A stretch of DNA of 64,000 nucleotides from Aliirhizobium wenxiniae (GCF_019511445.1 NZ_JAEUAN010000027.1:26998-90997); one strand, 5' to 3'. Shown: positions 51,379 through 60,376, numbered from the stretch's first letter. Notes: generated by a model not told the origin, from the letters alone. Made by a program: numbers and translations.

Positions 51379-52419
51379 TCAGATTGCCGCAAGCAGCGCG
51401 GTGGTAATGGCGTCCGTCCGGTCCTTGCCGGGGACAGTGCCGATACCGCTCGCTGTGGTGGTTTCGATCGCCTTCATCACCGTGGCGGCGGCTTGCCTCT
51501 CTCCCAGATGGTCGAGCATCATGGCGCCGGACCAGACGGTGGCGATCGGGTTTGCTATACCGAGATGGGCGATATCGGGCGCTGACCCATGCACCGGCTC
51601 GAACATCGAGGGAGCGTTGCGCTCGGGATTGATGTTGGCAGAGGCGGCAAAGCCGAGGCCGCCCTGGATGGCGGCGCCGAGATCGGTCAGGATATCGCCG
51701 AATAGGTTCGAGGCGACCACGACATCGAGACTTTCGGGTGACATCACCATGCGCGCCGCCATGGCGTCGATGTGATAGCTGGCTACCTCGACATCAGGAT
51801 ATTCAGCCGAAAGCTCTCGGGTGACGTCATCCCAGAACACCATCGAATATTTCTGGGCGTTGGACTTGGTGACCGAGGCGAGCTTGCCGCGACGGCTCCG
51901 CGCCTGTTCGAAGGCGAATCGCAGGATGCGCTCTACGCCCGTGCGGGTGAAGATCGAGGTCTCGACGGCGACTTCATCGGCACTGCCCTGATGAATGCGG
52001 CCGCCGGCACCTGAATATTCGCCCTCGGTATTTTCGCGGATGCAGAGAATGTCGAATTCGGTTGCCTTGAGCGGACCTTCCACGCCCGGCAGCAGCCGGT
52101 GAGGGCGGATATTGGCATATTGCACAAAACTCTTGCGGATCGGCAGAAGCAGGCCGTGCAGGGATACGGAATCCGGGACTTCCGCCGGCCAGCCGACGGC
52201 TCCGAGCAGGATGGCGTCGAAGCCGCGCAGGGTCTCGATGCCGTCCGCCGGCATCATCGCGCCGGTTTCCTTGTAGAAGGCGCAGGACCACGGGAATTCC
52301 GTGCCCTTCAGCTCAAACCCGTGCTTGCCGGCGGCCTTCTGCAGCACCGTCCATGAGGCCGAAGTCATGTCGCGGCCGATGCCGTCGCCGGGGATCAGGG
52401 CTATCCTATGTGTCTTCAT
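51379..52419 (-). CDS. Tartrate/D-malate dehydrogenase family protein
   Basis: This protein has about 346 residues and belongs to the isopropylmalate/isocitrate dehydrogenase family, tartrate dehydrogenase (TtuC/YeaU) branch. It oxidatively decarboxylates a 2-hydroxy diacid with NAD and a divalent metal. The N-terminal IALIPGDGIG, CIRENTEGEYSGAGG and the metal-binding region DVVVASNLFGDILTDLGAAIQGGLG are visible. MKTHRIALIPG at 52419 is chosen over ATG 52428 because the GAGG of the previous stop region is 9 bases upstream of it. Confidence 0.9.
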   Translation of the reverse strand: MKTHRIALIPGDGIGRDMTSASWTVLQKAAGKHGFELKGTEFPWSCAFYKETGAMMPADGIETLRGFDAILLGAVGWPAEVPDSVSLHGLLLPIRKSFVQYANIRPHRLLPGVEGPLKATEFDILCIRENTEGEYSGAGGRIHQGSADEVAVETSIFTRTGVERILRFAFEQARSRRGKLASVTKSNAQKYSMVFWDDVTRELSAEYPDVEVASYHIDAMAARMVMSPESLDVVVASNLFGDILTDLGAAIQGGLGFAASANINPERNAPSMFEPVHGSAPDIAHLGIANPIATVWSGAMMLDHLGERQAAATVMKAIETTTASGIGTVPGKDRTDAITTALLAAI

Positions 52420-52430
52420 GTTCTTCATCC

Positions 52431-53894
52431 TCAGAGACTGATCAAGACGCTCTTGCTTTTACGGTTGGCCTGGAACGCTTCGCGGCCGAGATCCTTGCCG
52501 ATACCCGACTGCTTGTAGCCGCCGGTCGGCAGGATATGGTCGCGCGAGCGGCCGTAGCGGTTTACCCAGATGGTGCCGGCCTGCAGGCGCCGGGTCAGCC
52601 GGATTGCGCGCGAAAGATCACTGGTGAAGAGGCCGGCGGCGAGGCCGTAGCTGGGATGGTCAGCCAGCGCCATGGCTTCCTCCTCGTCCTCGAATGTCTG
52701 TAACGTGAGGACGGGTCCGAAAATTTCCTCGATCACGGCAGGAGAGGCCTGGTCGATGCCGGCAAGCAGCGTGGGTGCATAGAAATAGCCAGGAACATCC
52801 ATGGTGCCACCGCCCGTCAGGCATTCCGCACCTGCTGCGACCGAGGCCGTGACGATCTCATCAATGCGCTGGCGTTGCCTATCGGAGATGATAGGGGAAT
52901 ACTGGCTTGCCGCATCCCATGTGGGACCCGGCACGATGGTCTTCATCTTCTTCAGGATAGCGTCAATCAGTGTGGCCGCGGCGCTTTTCTCGACGATCAG
53001 GCGGGAACCCGCGACACAGGCCTGTCCGGCATTGCTGGTGATGCTTGCCGTCACTGCCGCTGCCGTCTTTTGTATATCGGCGTCGGCGAAGACGATCTGC
53101 GGGCTTTTGCCGCCAAGTTCCAGTGTCATCGGCTTGACGCCGGTGCGGGCAATATTTTCCATGATCGCCGATCCGGCGCGTGTCGATCCGGTAAAACTCA
53201 CCTTGGCGATGTCGGGGTGCCCGGTAATGGTATTGCCGGTGGTCATTCCGTCGCCGAGCACGATGTTGATCAGGCCTGCCGGTATGCCGGCCCGCACCGC
53301 CAGTTCCGCCAGGTAGAGCGTGGAGAATGGGGTCATCTCGGACGGCTTGAGCACGACGGCATTGCCCGCGGCGAGTGCGGGGCCGAGTTTCCATGCAGCC
53401 ATGTTGATCGGAAAATTCCACGGGGTGATCGCACCGACCACACCATAGGGTTCCGTCATGATCATGCCGAGATTGCCGTCATCGGTCGGCACCAGATCGC
53501 TTCCCTCCTTGTCGGCGAACTCGGCGAAGAAGCGGATCTGTTCGGCGGAAACGGCGATATCGCCTGCGACCAGCTGGCCGACCGGACGGGTCGAAGATAT
53601 GGCCTCCAGCCGAGCCAGCGTTTCCGCCTCGTCTTCGATAAGATCGGCCCAGCGGTGCAGGAGGTTCAGGCGCTCACGCGGACGGATGCCGCCCCAGTTG
53701 CTGCTCTTAAGCGCCGATTTTGCCGTCTGCACGGCCTGATCGACGAGATCGGGGTCGGCAATCGGGCAGCCGGCATAGGCCTTGCCGTCGGAGGGGCGGT
53801 GCATGGGAATGACACCCTCGGCAGCGACAAGCCGATCGCCGATGAAATGCCCCACAGGCAAGGTCAGGCTGTCGGGATCGAAACTCAGGCTCAT
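52431..53894 (-). CDS. Aldehyde dehydrogenase
   Basis: This NAD(P)-dependent aldehyde dehydrogenase has 487 residues, with catalytic Glu in LELGGKSPQIV and Cys in SNAGQACVAGSRL. The ITPWNFPINMAAWKLGPAL and GSTRAGSAIM motifs are present. The start MSLSFDPDS at 53894 is preferred to ATG 53900 because GGAGG then has 7-base spacing. It is in the same operon as gabD and the tartrate dehydrogenase. The two aldehyde dehydrogenases may act on different aldehydes from the same pathway. Confidence 0.92.
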   Translation of the reverse strand: MSLSFDPDSLTLPVGHFIGDRLVAAEGVIPMHRPSDGKAYAGCPIADPDLVDQAVQTAKSALKSSNWGGIRPRERLNLLHRWADLIEDEAETLARLEAISSTRPVGQLVAGDIAVSAEQIRFFAEFADKEGSDLVPTDDGNLGMIMTEPYGVVGAITPWNFPINMAAWKLGPALAAGNAVVLKPSEMTPFSTLYLAELAVRAGIPAGLINIVLGDGMTTGNTITGHPDIAKVSFTGSTRAGSAIMENIARTGVKPMTLELGGKSPQIVFADADIQKTAAAVTASITSNAGQACVAGSRLIVEKSAAATLIDAILKKMKTIVPGPTWDAASQYSPIISDRQRQRIDEIVTASVAAGAECLTGGGTMDVPGYFYAPTLLAGIDQASPAVIEEIFGPVLTLQTFEDEEEAMALADHPSYGLAAGLFTSDLSRAIRLTRRLQAGTIWVNRYGRSRDHILPTGGYKQSGIGKDLGREAFQANRKSKSVLISL

Positions 53895-53919
53895 TGCCAT
53901 GCCTCCGGTTACGTGACGA

Positions 53920-53932
53920 CACTACCGTAGTG
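53920..53932. promoter_or_regulatory. Palindrome upstream of the aldehyde dehydrogenase
   Basis: CACTAC-C-GTAGTG forms a perfect 13-bp palindrome about 25 bases upstream of the aldehyde dehydrogenase start. It is a candidate operator. Confidence 0.4.
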
Positions 53933-53952
53933 CGCGCGTTACTTGTCGATGG

Positions 53953-53975
53953 ACTTTCGGCAAATGGCCGAAAGT
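53953..53975. promoter_or_regulatory. Hairpin/inverted repeat between cupin and aldehyde dehydrogenase
   Basis: ACTTTCGGC and GCCGAAAGT form a 9-bp stem with a 5-nt loop. It lacks a T run and lies after the cupin gene, so it can be an intercistronic hairpin or an operator. Confidence 0.4.
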
Positions 53976-54012
53976 GGCGCGGCTTGATGATGAGGCCGCG
54001 CCGGATGTCACT

Positions 54013-54369
54013 TCAGGGCGTGACGGTGATGTAGATCTTGCGAACGGTCTCGATGGTCTTCCAGACGCCGACGAAACCGGGCTTCATGACAAAGCTGTCG
54101 CCGGCCTTGTAGACGACCGGCTCGCCATCCTTGGGGGTGATTTCGACGACGCCGGAAATGATGTGGCAGAACTCGAAGGTCTCGCCCTTGATCGAATGGG
54201 TCAGGCCGGGGGTGGCTTCCCAGACACCGGTATGGATCAGCTCGCCATGCGCCTCATCCTGAGCCCAGGTCTTAAACTGCGGATTGCCGGAGATCAGCCG
54301 CTCGGGCGTCGGCGTGTTTTCACGCGGTGGGAAAGATGGGTTCGTTTCAATGGTCTTCAGGAGCGACAT
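54013..54369 (-). CDS. Small cupin-domain protein
   Basis: This 118-residue single-domain cupin has the conserved barrel features (HTGVWEATPGLTHS, FEFCHIISGVVEITPKDGEP, YKAGDSFVMKPGFVGVWKT). It resembles Cupin_3 (DUF861) proteins, which often sit in amine or ureide catabolic operons. An AAGGAC site precedes the ATG. The metal ligands are partly replaced, so it may be a binding or isomerase-like protein. The exact job is not known. Confidence 0.85.
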   Translation of the reverse strand: MSLLKTIETNPSFPPRENTPTPERLISGNPQFKTWAQDEAHGELIHTGVWEATPGLTHSIKGETFEFCHIISGVVEITPKDGEPVVYKAGDSFVMKPGFVGVWKTIETVRKIYITVTP

Positions 54370-54393
54370 GGGTGTCCTTTCGAGGTTGACGGT

Positions 54394-55317
54394 TCAATAG
54401 CCGCGACGTCTGTCGACAAGGCCGATCGGATCCTGCCCGGCGCGGAGCCTCTTGACATTGTCGATCACGGCGCGCGCGGCCGTATGCGGTTGGGTAATGC
54501 TGGCGATGTGCGGTGTGAGCAGGATTTTCTCATGCCGCCAGAAAGGATGGCCGGCGGGGAGCGGCTCCGGGTCGGTCACGTCGATCACGGCTGCGGAAAG
54601 CTGACCGCTATCCAGCGAGGCGAGCAAGGCGTCGTGATCGAGTTGTGGGCCGCGCCCGACATGAACCAGGCCTGCACCCTTGGGCATCGCGCTAAAGAGG
54701 TCGGCGTTGAGGAAGCCGCGTGTCTCCTCCGTCAGGGGAAGCAGGCAGATCAGGATATCTGTTTCGGCCAGCATGGCCTTGAGGCCATCCGCGCCGCTGT
54801 GGCAGCGGACGCCGTCGATGCTGCGCTCCGACCGGTTCCAGCCGGAGAGGGGGAAGCCGAAGGGTTTCAAACGCTCCAGCACGGCCTGTCCGAGATTACC
54901 GAGGCCAAGCACGCCGATGCGGCGATCGGCGGCCTGGGGTTGCGGCAAGACCCTCCACGTTTCGGCCTTTTGCTGCTGCAGATAGGCGGGCAGGTTGCGG
55001 TGAAGGGACAGAACGCCGAGCACCACATATTCCTGCATCATCCGCGCGATGCCTTCTTCGATCATGCGGACGATCTTCACATGTTCCGGAACCCGGTCGG
55101 TACTGAACTGGTCAATACCGGCGCCGGTGGAAAACAGCACTTCGAGATTGCGATAGCGCGAAAGATTGTCCGGAACGGTCCAGGTGATGAGGTAGCGAAC
55201 GGCATCGGGATCGACGGTCGCCGGATCCATCGAATAGGGCAGGTCGGGAAGTTCACGGGCAAAAGCCTCCCGGAAAATCTGGCCGCGCGCCGCATCGGAA
55301 TGGAAGAGGAAGGTCAT
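54394..55317 (-). CDS. Glyoxylate/hydroxypyruvate reductase A-like
   Basis: This 307-residue D-2-hydroxyacid dehydrogenase is of the GhrA type, which reduces glyoxylate or hydroxypyruvate with NADPH. The nucleotide motif is IGVLGLGNLGQAVLERL. Catalytic parts are visible: Arg in HVGRGPQLD, Glu in DPEPLPAGHPFW and His in LLTPHIAS. It is close in length to E. coli GhrA (312). It follows the ArgE-like gene with a 15-base gap. Name based on family resemblance. Confidence 0.88.
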   Translation of the reverse strand: MTFLFHSDAARGQIFREAFARELPDLPYSMDPATVDPDAVRYLITWTVPDNLSRYRNLEVLFSTGAGIDQFSTDRVPEHVKIVRMIEEGIARMMQEYVVLGVLSLHRNLPAYLQQQKAETWRVLPQPQAADRRIGVLGLGNLGQAVLERLKPFGFPLSGWNRSERSIDGVRCHSGADGLKAMLAETDILICLLPLTEETRGFLNADLFSAMPKGAGLVHVGRGPQLDHDALLASLDSGQLSAAVIDVTDPEPLPAGHPFWRHEKILLTPHIASITQPHTAARAVIDNVKRLRAGQDPIGLVDRRRGY

Positions 55318-55332
55318 GGCATTGTTCCCATC

Positions 55333-56478
55333 TCAGGTCTCGCGGCGGCATGTCTGGCCGAGTGCTTCGATCATCGCCTGGCAGGCAGCCAGTTCGCTTA
55401 TCAGGATGAATTCGTTGGGTTTATGTGCACGGGCAATATCGCCCGGCCCGCAGATGATCGCGTCGATGCCTGCCTGCTGGTAGAGGCCGGCCTCTGTGCC
55501 ATAGCTGACGGCAGCAAGCGGCGTGATGCCAGTAAGGCTTTCGAGAAGTGCAGCGAGCGGAGATTCTGAAGCAAGCAGCAGGGCAGGGTAGGTGCTGAGC
55601 AATTGCCAGTCGATTTCGAAGCTTCTGGTAGTGAGCGCTTCAGCTGCTGCTTTGACCGGAGCAAGCAGCGCCTGCGGGTCGGCAGACGAAATGGCTCGCG
55701 CCTCTATCTCCAGCGCGCAGAGGTCCGGAATGACATTGACCGCCTGTCCACCGTTTATGGTGCCGACGGAAATGGAGGAGTAGGGGGGCTCGAATTCCCT
55801 CTCGAACGGGCCGTTCGTCAGCTCTTCTGCGGCAGCGACTGCGGCCTGTAAAATGTCAGTTATCGCATGAATTGCGTTCAGGCCGAGATCGGGACGAGAG
55901 GAGTGTCCTGATCGCCCTTTGATCGCGACCCTCGCTGCAGCCTTTCCTTTATGCGCGAGAATGGCGCGCATGCCGCTCGGTTCTCCGATGATCGCGCCGA
56001 GTGGTGGCGCGCAGAACTCGGGCAAGCGGGCAAGCAAATGCGGTACGCCACGGCAGCCTGCCTCTTCGTCATAGGAGAAGGCAAGGTGGATCGGTCGGGA
56101 GAGAGGAGCGGTGACGAGTGCTGGAACCGCTGCGAGAGCTGCCGCCAGAAAACCCTTCATGTCGCTGGTCCCGCGACCGTAGAGTTTTTCGTCATCGGCT
56201 CTCAGCGTAAAAGGGTCGCTCTCCCAGCCGGCTTCGCTAGCCGGCACCACATCCATATGGCCTGACAGAATGTATCCGGACCTGTCTGCGGGACCTATGG
56301 TGGCGAAAAGATTGGCGCGGTCACCCTCGGGGCCGGCAAGCACATGCGCCTTGATGCCGAAGGAAGAAAGATAAGCCGATATCCAGTCGATGATATCGCC
56401 GTTGGGCGTGCCGACGACGGAGGGAAATCCAACCAGCTTTTCCAGGATGTCGTTTGTGCGCATCGCTCTCGCCGTCAT
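55333..56478 (-). CDS. ArgE/DapE-family deacylase (acetylornithine deacetylase-like)
   Basis: This 381-residue M20-family zinc metallopeptidase removes an N-acyl group from an amino acid. Metal ligands are visible: His in SGHMDVVPA, Asp in YGRGTSDMKGF, the Glu pair in SYDEEAGCRG, and a C-terminal His in RAHKPNEFIL. GRSGHSSRPDLGLNAI is the dimerisation-domain hallmark. The start may be 56478 or 56463. It is the first gene of the six-gene catabolic operon, so a likely early role is freeing an amino acid from an N-acyl form. ArgE function in arginine synthesis is unlikely here. Confidence 0.9.
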   Translation of the reverse strand: MTARAMRTNDILEKLVGFPSVVGTPNGDIIDWISAYLSSFGIKAHVLAGPEGDRANLFATIGPADRSGYILSGHMDVVPASEAGWESDPFTLRADDEKLYGRGTSDMKGFLAAALAAVPALVTAPLSRPIHLAFSYDEEAGCRGVPHLLARLPEFCAPPLGAIIGEPSGMRAILAHKGKAAARVAIKGRSGHSSRPDLGLNAIHAITDILQAAVAAAEELTNGPFEREFEPPYSSISVGTINGGQAVNVIPDLCALEIEARAISSADPQALLAPVKAAAEALTTRSFEIDWQLLSTYPALLLASESPLAALLESLTGITPLAAVSYGTEAGLYQQAGIDAIICGPGDIARAHKPNEFILISELAACQAMIEALGQTCRRET

Positions 56479-56703
56479 ACTCAGTTGTTATGTGCCGCAG
56501 AGACGGCATCTCCCCTTTTATGGAGACCAAGGTTAGTTGCCGGGAACAGGAATGGCTGCCGAAAGTCGGCGTCATACGGTGCAATCTTGTGCCGGAACTC
56601 GCCTTCGCAGTGAAATGTTTCGCCGGGTGCGGGTTAACATGGCTGTCGGGAGAGAAGGCTTTCCATTGGCCTTTGGGAGAGTCCTATCGCGGCTGGGTGA
56701 AGG

Positions 56704-57603
56704 ATGAATACGAAGATACCACAGACATTGCATGTCGATGCATTCGAGATGCGGACCACCGACATTGCGGATGTAGAGCTTTCACAGCTTCAGGCATTGT
56801 CGATTTCCGTCGGATGGCCGCATCGGGCACCAGACTGGCAGCACGCACGCGATGTCGGCCACGGCTTTGTCGCGCTGGACGAGATCGGTCGGATATCCGC
56901 CTCTACCATGTGGTTTCCCCATGGAGAGCAATTTGCCACTTTCGGCATGCTGATCACCTCTCCCAGGCTGCAGGCAAATGGAGCGGCGAAATGGCTGATG
57001 GAGCGCGTGCTGGCGGAATGTTCCGGCCGGCACATTCGCCTCAACTCGACCCGGGCAGCCCGTCGCCTTTACACCTCTTTTGGTTTTCGACCGCAGCGGA
57101 CCGTGTTTCAATGTCAAGGGGAGGCAGTGACACCACTGGTAGTTCCATCACTCACTGATGGGATGACACTTAAACGCCTGGACCGCACCGATCTCGAAGC
57201 CGTAATTGCGCTCGACACTCCAGCCTTTGGCGCAGAGCGGCGTATTCATCTCACTCGCCTGTTCGATAGTTCGATCTGTTACGGTCTATATGATGGTGAC
57301 CGGCTGCTGGCCTATTCGATGAGACGCAGGTTCGGGCGCGGGCATGTGATTGGTCCCGTTGTTGCGTCCTGCGACGCAGACGCCATTGTCGTGACACATC
57401 CCCATATCGTTGCGCATGTCGGTAATTTTCTGCGGATAGACCTCCGTTTCGACACTGGTGATTTCGCCAGTTTCGTTCAACAGTCGGGAATGGCCGTCTA
57501 CGATACGGTCAAGACGATGGTGACATCCGAGGCTGCCAGTTATGGCGAAAGCGATGGCGGCCGGCCGATCGTCTATGGGCTGGCTTCACAATCCTTCGGC
57601 TGA
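56704..57603 (+). CDS. Double-domain GNAT acetyltransferase (paralogue)
   Basis: This 299-residue protein has two GNAT-like halves, the second being degenerate in the acetyl-CoA loop. SVGWPHRAPDWQ and GRGHVIGPVVAS correspond to segments in the GNAT protein at 46688-47527, and both end in a similar tail (ASQSFG versus ANQALG). The start is uncertain (ATG 56704 or 56749), with a poor ribosome site. It is divergent from the ArgE-like gene and convergent with the DAO oxidase. Its role may be acetylation of an amine, unproven. Confidence 0.82.
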   Translation: MNTKIPQTLHVDAFEMRTTDIADVELSQLQALSISVGWPHRAPDWQHARDVGHGFVALDEIGRISASTMWFPHGEQFATFGMLITSPRLQANGAAKWLMERVLAECSGRHIRLNSTRAARRLYTSFGFRPQRTVFQCQGEAVTPLVVPSLTDGMTLKRLDRTDLEAVIALDTPAFGAERRIHLTRLFDSSICYGLYDGDRLLAYSMRRRFGRGHVIGPVVASCDADAIVVTHPHIVAHVGNFLRIDLRFDTGDFASFVQQSGMAVYDTVKTMVTSEAASYGESDGGRPIVYGLASQSFG

Positions 57604-57616
57604 ACAGATGTATTGG

Positions 57617-57653
57617 CTCACGCTGGCAGAGGCTTTGGCCCTGCCAGCGTGAG
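57617..57653. terminator. Strong hairpin between convergent genes
   Basis: A perfect 13-bp stem (CTCACGCTGGCAG, 57617-57629 with 57641-57653) and 11-nt loop. No T run follows, but its place between two convergent stops suggests a bidirectional transcription end. Confidence 0.7.
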
Positions 57654-57654
57654 G

Positions 57655-58965
57655 TCAACGCTGGTCCCAGCGATCGCGCATCTCGTAGAAAAGGACGGCG
57701 AGGGGCAGGAACCACGGCTTGCCGTAGTAAAGAGGGCGGCTGCGGAACGGCAGATCCTCATATGCGCTCGGCTGACGTTCGATCCCCAGCATGCGCTCGG
57801 CGATCTTGTGGCCGAACCAGCTCGCGCGGGCGATGCCGGTTCCGTTGTAACCACATGCATAATGAACGCCTTCGTGTTGGCCCATATGTGGCAGCTTGTC
57901 GAAGGTGAAACCGGTCTGGCCATGCCAGTAATGGGAGATCCGCGTTTCCGACAGTTCCGGAAAAATCTGCAACATCTGCTTGCGGAGATGGGCGGCATTC
58001 GCTTGCGCCACGTTTTCACCGCTTACCTTGAGCACACGACCGCCGAAAAGGATGCGTGTGCCGTCCGGTGACGGCCGATAATAGGTGACGACGCGCTGGC
58101 TTCCGGCCAGCATGCGGCGCTTTGGCATAAGCCGATCCATTGTGGCAGCCGGCAGTGGTTCGGTTGCGATGATCGCGCTGCGGATGGGAATGATGCGGCG
58201 CTGCAGGAAAGGATAAAGCGGGCCGCTATAGCCGTTGGTGGCGATCAGTACCTGTTTTGCCTCGATCTGTTGTTTGCCTACTGCTACTCGAAAAGTCGCC
58301 ACTTGGCGTTCGATTGCCGTGACGCGCACGCCGCCAATGACGTTTGCGCCCGCTCGCTCGGCGGCCTTTGCCAAACCGGCGACGTAACGTGCCGGATGAA
58401 GGCCGGCATATCTCGGTATGGCAAGGCCTCCATGGTAGAAGTCTGTTCCGATTTCGCCATGTTGCTCCACTCGCGGCACGAGATAGGCATCGCAAGGCAT
58501 GACCTTGCGGATGCGATCCAGCTGCGCCCCCATGGCATCATAGGCGCGGGGCGTCATGGCGCCTCGAAAATATCCGACCACCGAAAGATCGCAGTCGATT
58601 CTCTCCCGATCGACGACATCCTTTACATGCTGCAGGGCGTGAAAGCTCTCCGTGACGATCGCCCGCGCTTTCTCCGGGCCATAGGCCATTGCCGTATCGA
58701 ATGTCGCCCAGCCCGGACCCAACATGCCGCCGTTTCGGGAAGACGCACCCCAACCGGGTGCTTCCGCATCCAGCACGGTGACCTCCCGCCCGGCCTTGGC
58801 AAGTGTCAGGGCCGCGTTGAGGCCGGTGAAGCCGCCACCGACAATAACCACCTCGCTGCGAGAAGGTAGAACTGCCTCCGCGCTCGTTGCCGGTTTTGCC
58901 GCCTCCCACCAGTAGGGTGCGTTGACGGCGTCGTCGGTGAAAAATGGTCCCTTCAACGTTGTCAT
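57655..58965 (-). CDS. FAD-dependent oxidoreductase (DAO family)
   Basis: This flavoprotein has about 436 residues, a paralogue of the one at 48545-49819. FAD motifs are VVIVGGGFTGLNAALTLAKAG and GWGASSRNGGMLGPG, with ACGYNGTGIARASWFG near the C-terminus. ATG 58965 is chosen because TGGAGG then has 10-base spacing; GTG 58974 would be too close. It directly overlaps the upstream ABC ATPase gene and so shares its transcript. The imported compound is likely to be its substrate, or a close product. Confidence 0.9.
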   Translation of the reverse strand: MTTLKGPFFTDDAVNAPYWWEAAKPATSAEAVLPSRSEVVIVGGGFTGLNAALTLAKAGREVTVLDAEAPGWGASSRNGGMLGPGWATFDTAMAYGPEKARAIVTESFHALQHVKDVVDRERIDCDLSVVGYFRGAMTPRAYDAMGAQLDRIRKVMPCDAYLVPRVEQHGEIGTDFYHGGLAIPRYAGLHPARYVAGLAKAAERAGANVIGGVRVTAIERQVATFRVAVGKQQIEAKQVLIATNGYSGPLYPFLQRRIIPIRSAIIATEPLPAATMDRLMPKRRMLAGSQRVVTYYRPSPDGTRILFGGRVLKVSGENVAQANAAHLRKQMLQIFPELSETRISHYWHGQTGFTFDKLPHMGQHEGVHYACGYNGTGIARASWFGHKIAERMLGIERQPSAYEDLPFRSRPLYYGKPWFLPLAVLFYEMRDRWDQR

Positions 58966-58970
58966 TGCGG

Positions 58971-59705
58971 TCACGCCTCCAGAACACGTCTGAGAAAATC
59001 CTGCGTACGCGGATTTTGCGGGCGGCTCAGGACTTCTTCGGGCGGCCCTTGTTCGACGAGGACGCCGCCATCAAGAAAGAGCACGCGATCGGCAACCTCG
59101 CGTGCAAATCCCATCTCGTGCGTGACGACAACCATGGTCATGCCTTCTGCCGCAAGCGATCGCATGACGGCCAGCACTTCGCCGACAAGTTCCGGATCGA
59201 GCGCCGAGGTCGGCTCGTCGAACAGGATGGCATCGGGCTGCATGCCGAGCGCTCTGGCGATCGCGACACGCTGCTGTTGGCCGCCCGAGAGTTGCGGCGG
59301 ATAGCTGTCCGCCTTGGCGGCAAGCCCGACGCGCGTCAGAAGTTCTCGGGCGTGTTCGATCGCTTTCTCGCGAGGTTCCTTCTTAACGTAGATCGGTCCT
59401 TCCGCGACATTCTCCAGCGCCGTCATATGCGGGAAAAGGTTGAAGCGCTGGAACACCATGGCGACCCGTGTGCGGATGCGCCTGATAGTTTTACTTGTGG
59501 TGTCGACACGATCCCCATGCACCCTGATCTCGCCGCCCTGATAGGTCTCGAGCCCGTTGATGCAGCGAAGCAAGGTCGATTTGCCTGAGCCGGAAGGGCC
59601 GATGATGCAGACAACCTCGCCCTTTTTTACGGAGAAGGAGATGTCGTGGATGACTTCGATCGTGCCGAAACTCTTTCGGATATTCTTCAGCTCGATGATG
59701 CTCAT
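58971..59705 (-). CDS. Polar amino-acid ABC transporter ATP-binding protein (GlnQ-like)
   Basis: This 244-residue ATPase has Walker A GPSGSGKST (36-44), signature LSGGQQQR, Walker B DAILFDEPTSALD and the His switch VVTHEMGFA. It is typical of the GlnQ/HisP group. Its ATG overlaps the permease stop (ATGA), and its stop overlaps or touches the oxidase gene. It powers the single-permease importer encoded upstream. Confidence 0.94.
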   Translation of the reverse strand: MSIIELKNIRKSFGTIEVIHDISFSVKKGEVVCIIGPSGSGKSTLLRCINGLETYQGGEIRVHGDRVDTTSKTIRRIRTRVAMVFQRFNLFPHMTALENVAEGPIYVKKEPREKAIEHARELLTRVGLAAKADSYPPQLSGGQQQRVAIARALGMQPDAILFDEPTSALDPELVGEVLAVMRSLAAEGMTMVVVTHEMGFAREVADRVLFLDGGVLVEQGPPEEVLSRPQNPRTQDFLRRVLEA

Positions 59706-60358
59706 CGCGATTTCCCCAGACGCCGTTCAAGCCAGGAATTGAAAGCCGTCAGCGGCAGGCTCATGGCAAGATAGATGAGAGCAACAAGCGTGAAGATGAT
59801 GGTGTTCTCGAAAGTGGAGGACGCAAGCAGTTTTCCCTGTAGAGAAAGCTCCGCTACGGTGATGGTCGAGGCAAGCGAGGAGTCCTTCAGCAGCATGATC
59901 ATGGTGCTGCCGTAAGGCGGAAGCGCGACACGGATCGCCTGCGGCAGGATGATGCGGCGCATCAGCAGCCCCCAGCCCATGCCGATCGATAGCGCCGCTT
60001 CCGTCTGTCCCCGATCGATGGCCTCGATGCCAGAGCGAAAAACCTCAGCCATATAGGGAGAGTAGGCGATACCCAGCCCGATTATGGCCGCCTGAACGGC
60101 GCTCAGCGAAAGGCCGAGATCCGGCATGACGAAATAGATGTAGAACAGGATCACCATGCCGGGAATACCACGGACGACGATGATGATCGTGCTGGCGGTC
60201 CAGGCAAGCGGCCCTATGCCGCTCACCCTCATCGAAGCCCAGACCAGACCGAGCACCGTCGCAAGGACGAATGCTCCAAAGGTCACGAGCAAGGTCATAT
60301 AGACGCCCTGCATCAGGATCGGCAGATAGCCGGGCGCCTGCTCGAAAAAGTGAGACAT
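59702..60358 (-). CDS. Polar amino-acid ABC transporter permease
   Basis: This 218-residue inner-membrane permease of the HisMQ/GlnP type has about five membrane segments. The conserved loop is EVFRSGIEAIDRGQTEAALSIGMG. The start is ATG 60358 with 18 bases to the binding-protein stop. Only one permease gene is present, so it probably works as a homodimer. Its stop overlaps the ATPase start. Confidence 0.93.
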   Translation of the reverse strand: MSHFFEQAPGYLPILMQGVYMTLLVTFGAFVLATVLGLVWASMRVSGIGPLAWTASTIIIVVRGIPGMVILFYIYFVMPDLGLSLSAVQAAIIGLGIAYSPYMAEVFRSGIEAIDRGQTEAALSIGMGWGLLMRRIILPQAIRVALPPYGSTMIMLLKDSSLASTITVAELSLQGKLLASSTFENTIIFTLVALIYLAMSLPLTAFNSWLERRLGKSR

Positions 60359-60376
60359 GATCGTCAGTGCCGGCCC

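Noticed and set aside
49859..51775. 638-codon plus-strand frame opposite gabD
   Set aside because: Antisense shadow of two well-supported enzymes; no domain seen.
53974..55569. 531-codon plus-strand frame opposite cupin and ghrA-like genes
   Set aside because: It spans several real minus-strand genes and shows no family features.
55333..56478. ArgE as part of arginine biosynthesis
   Set aside because: No other arginine synthesis genes are near; the operon is catabolic, so only the deacylase family is assigned.
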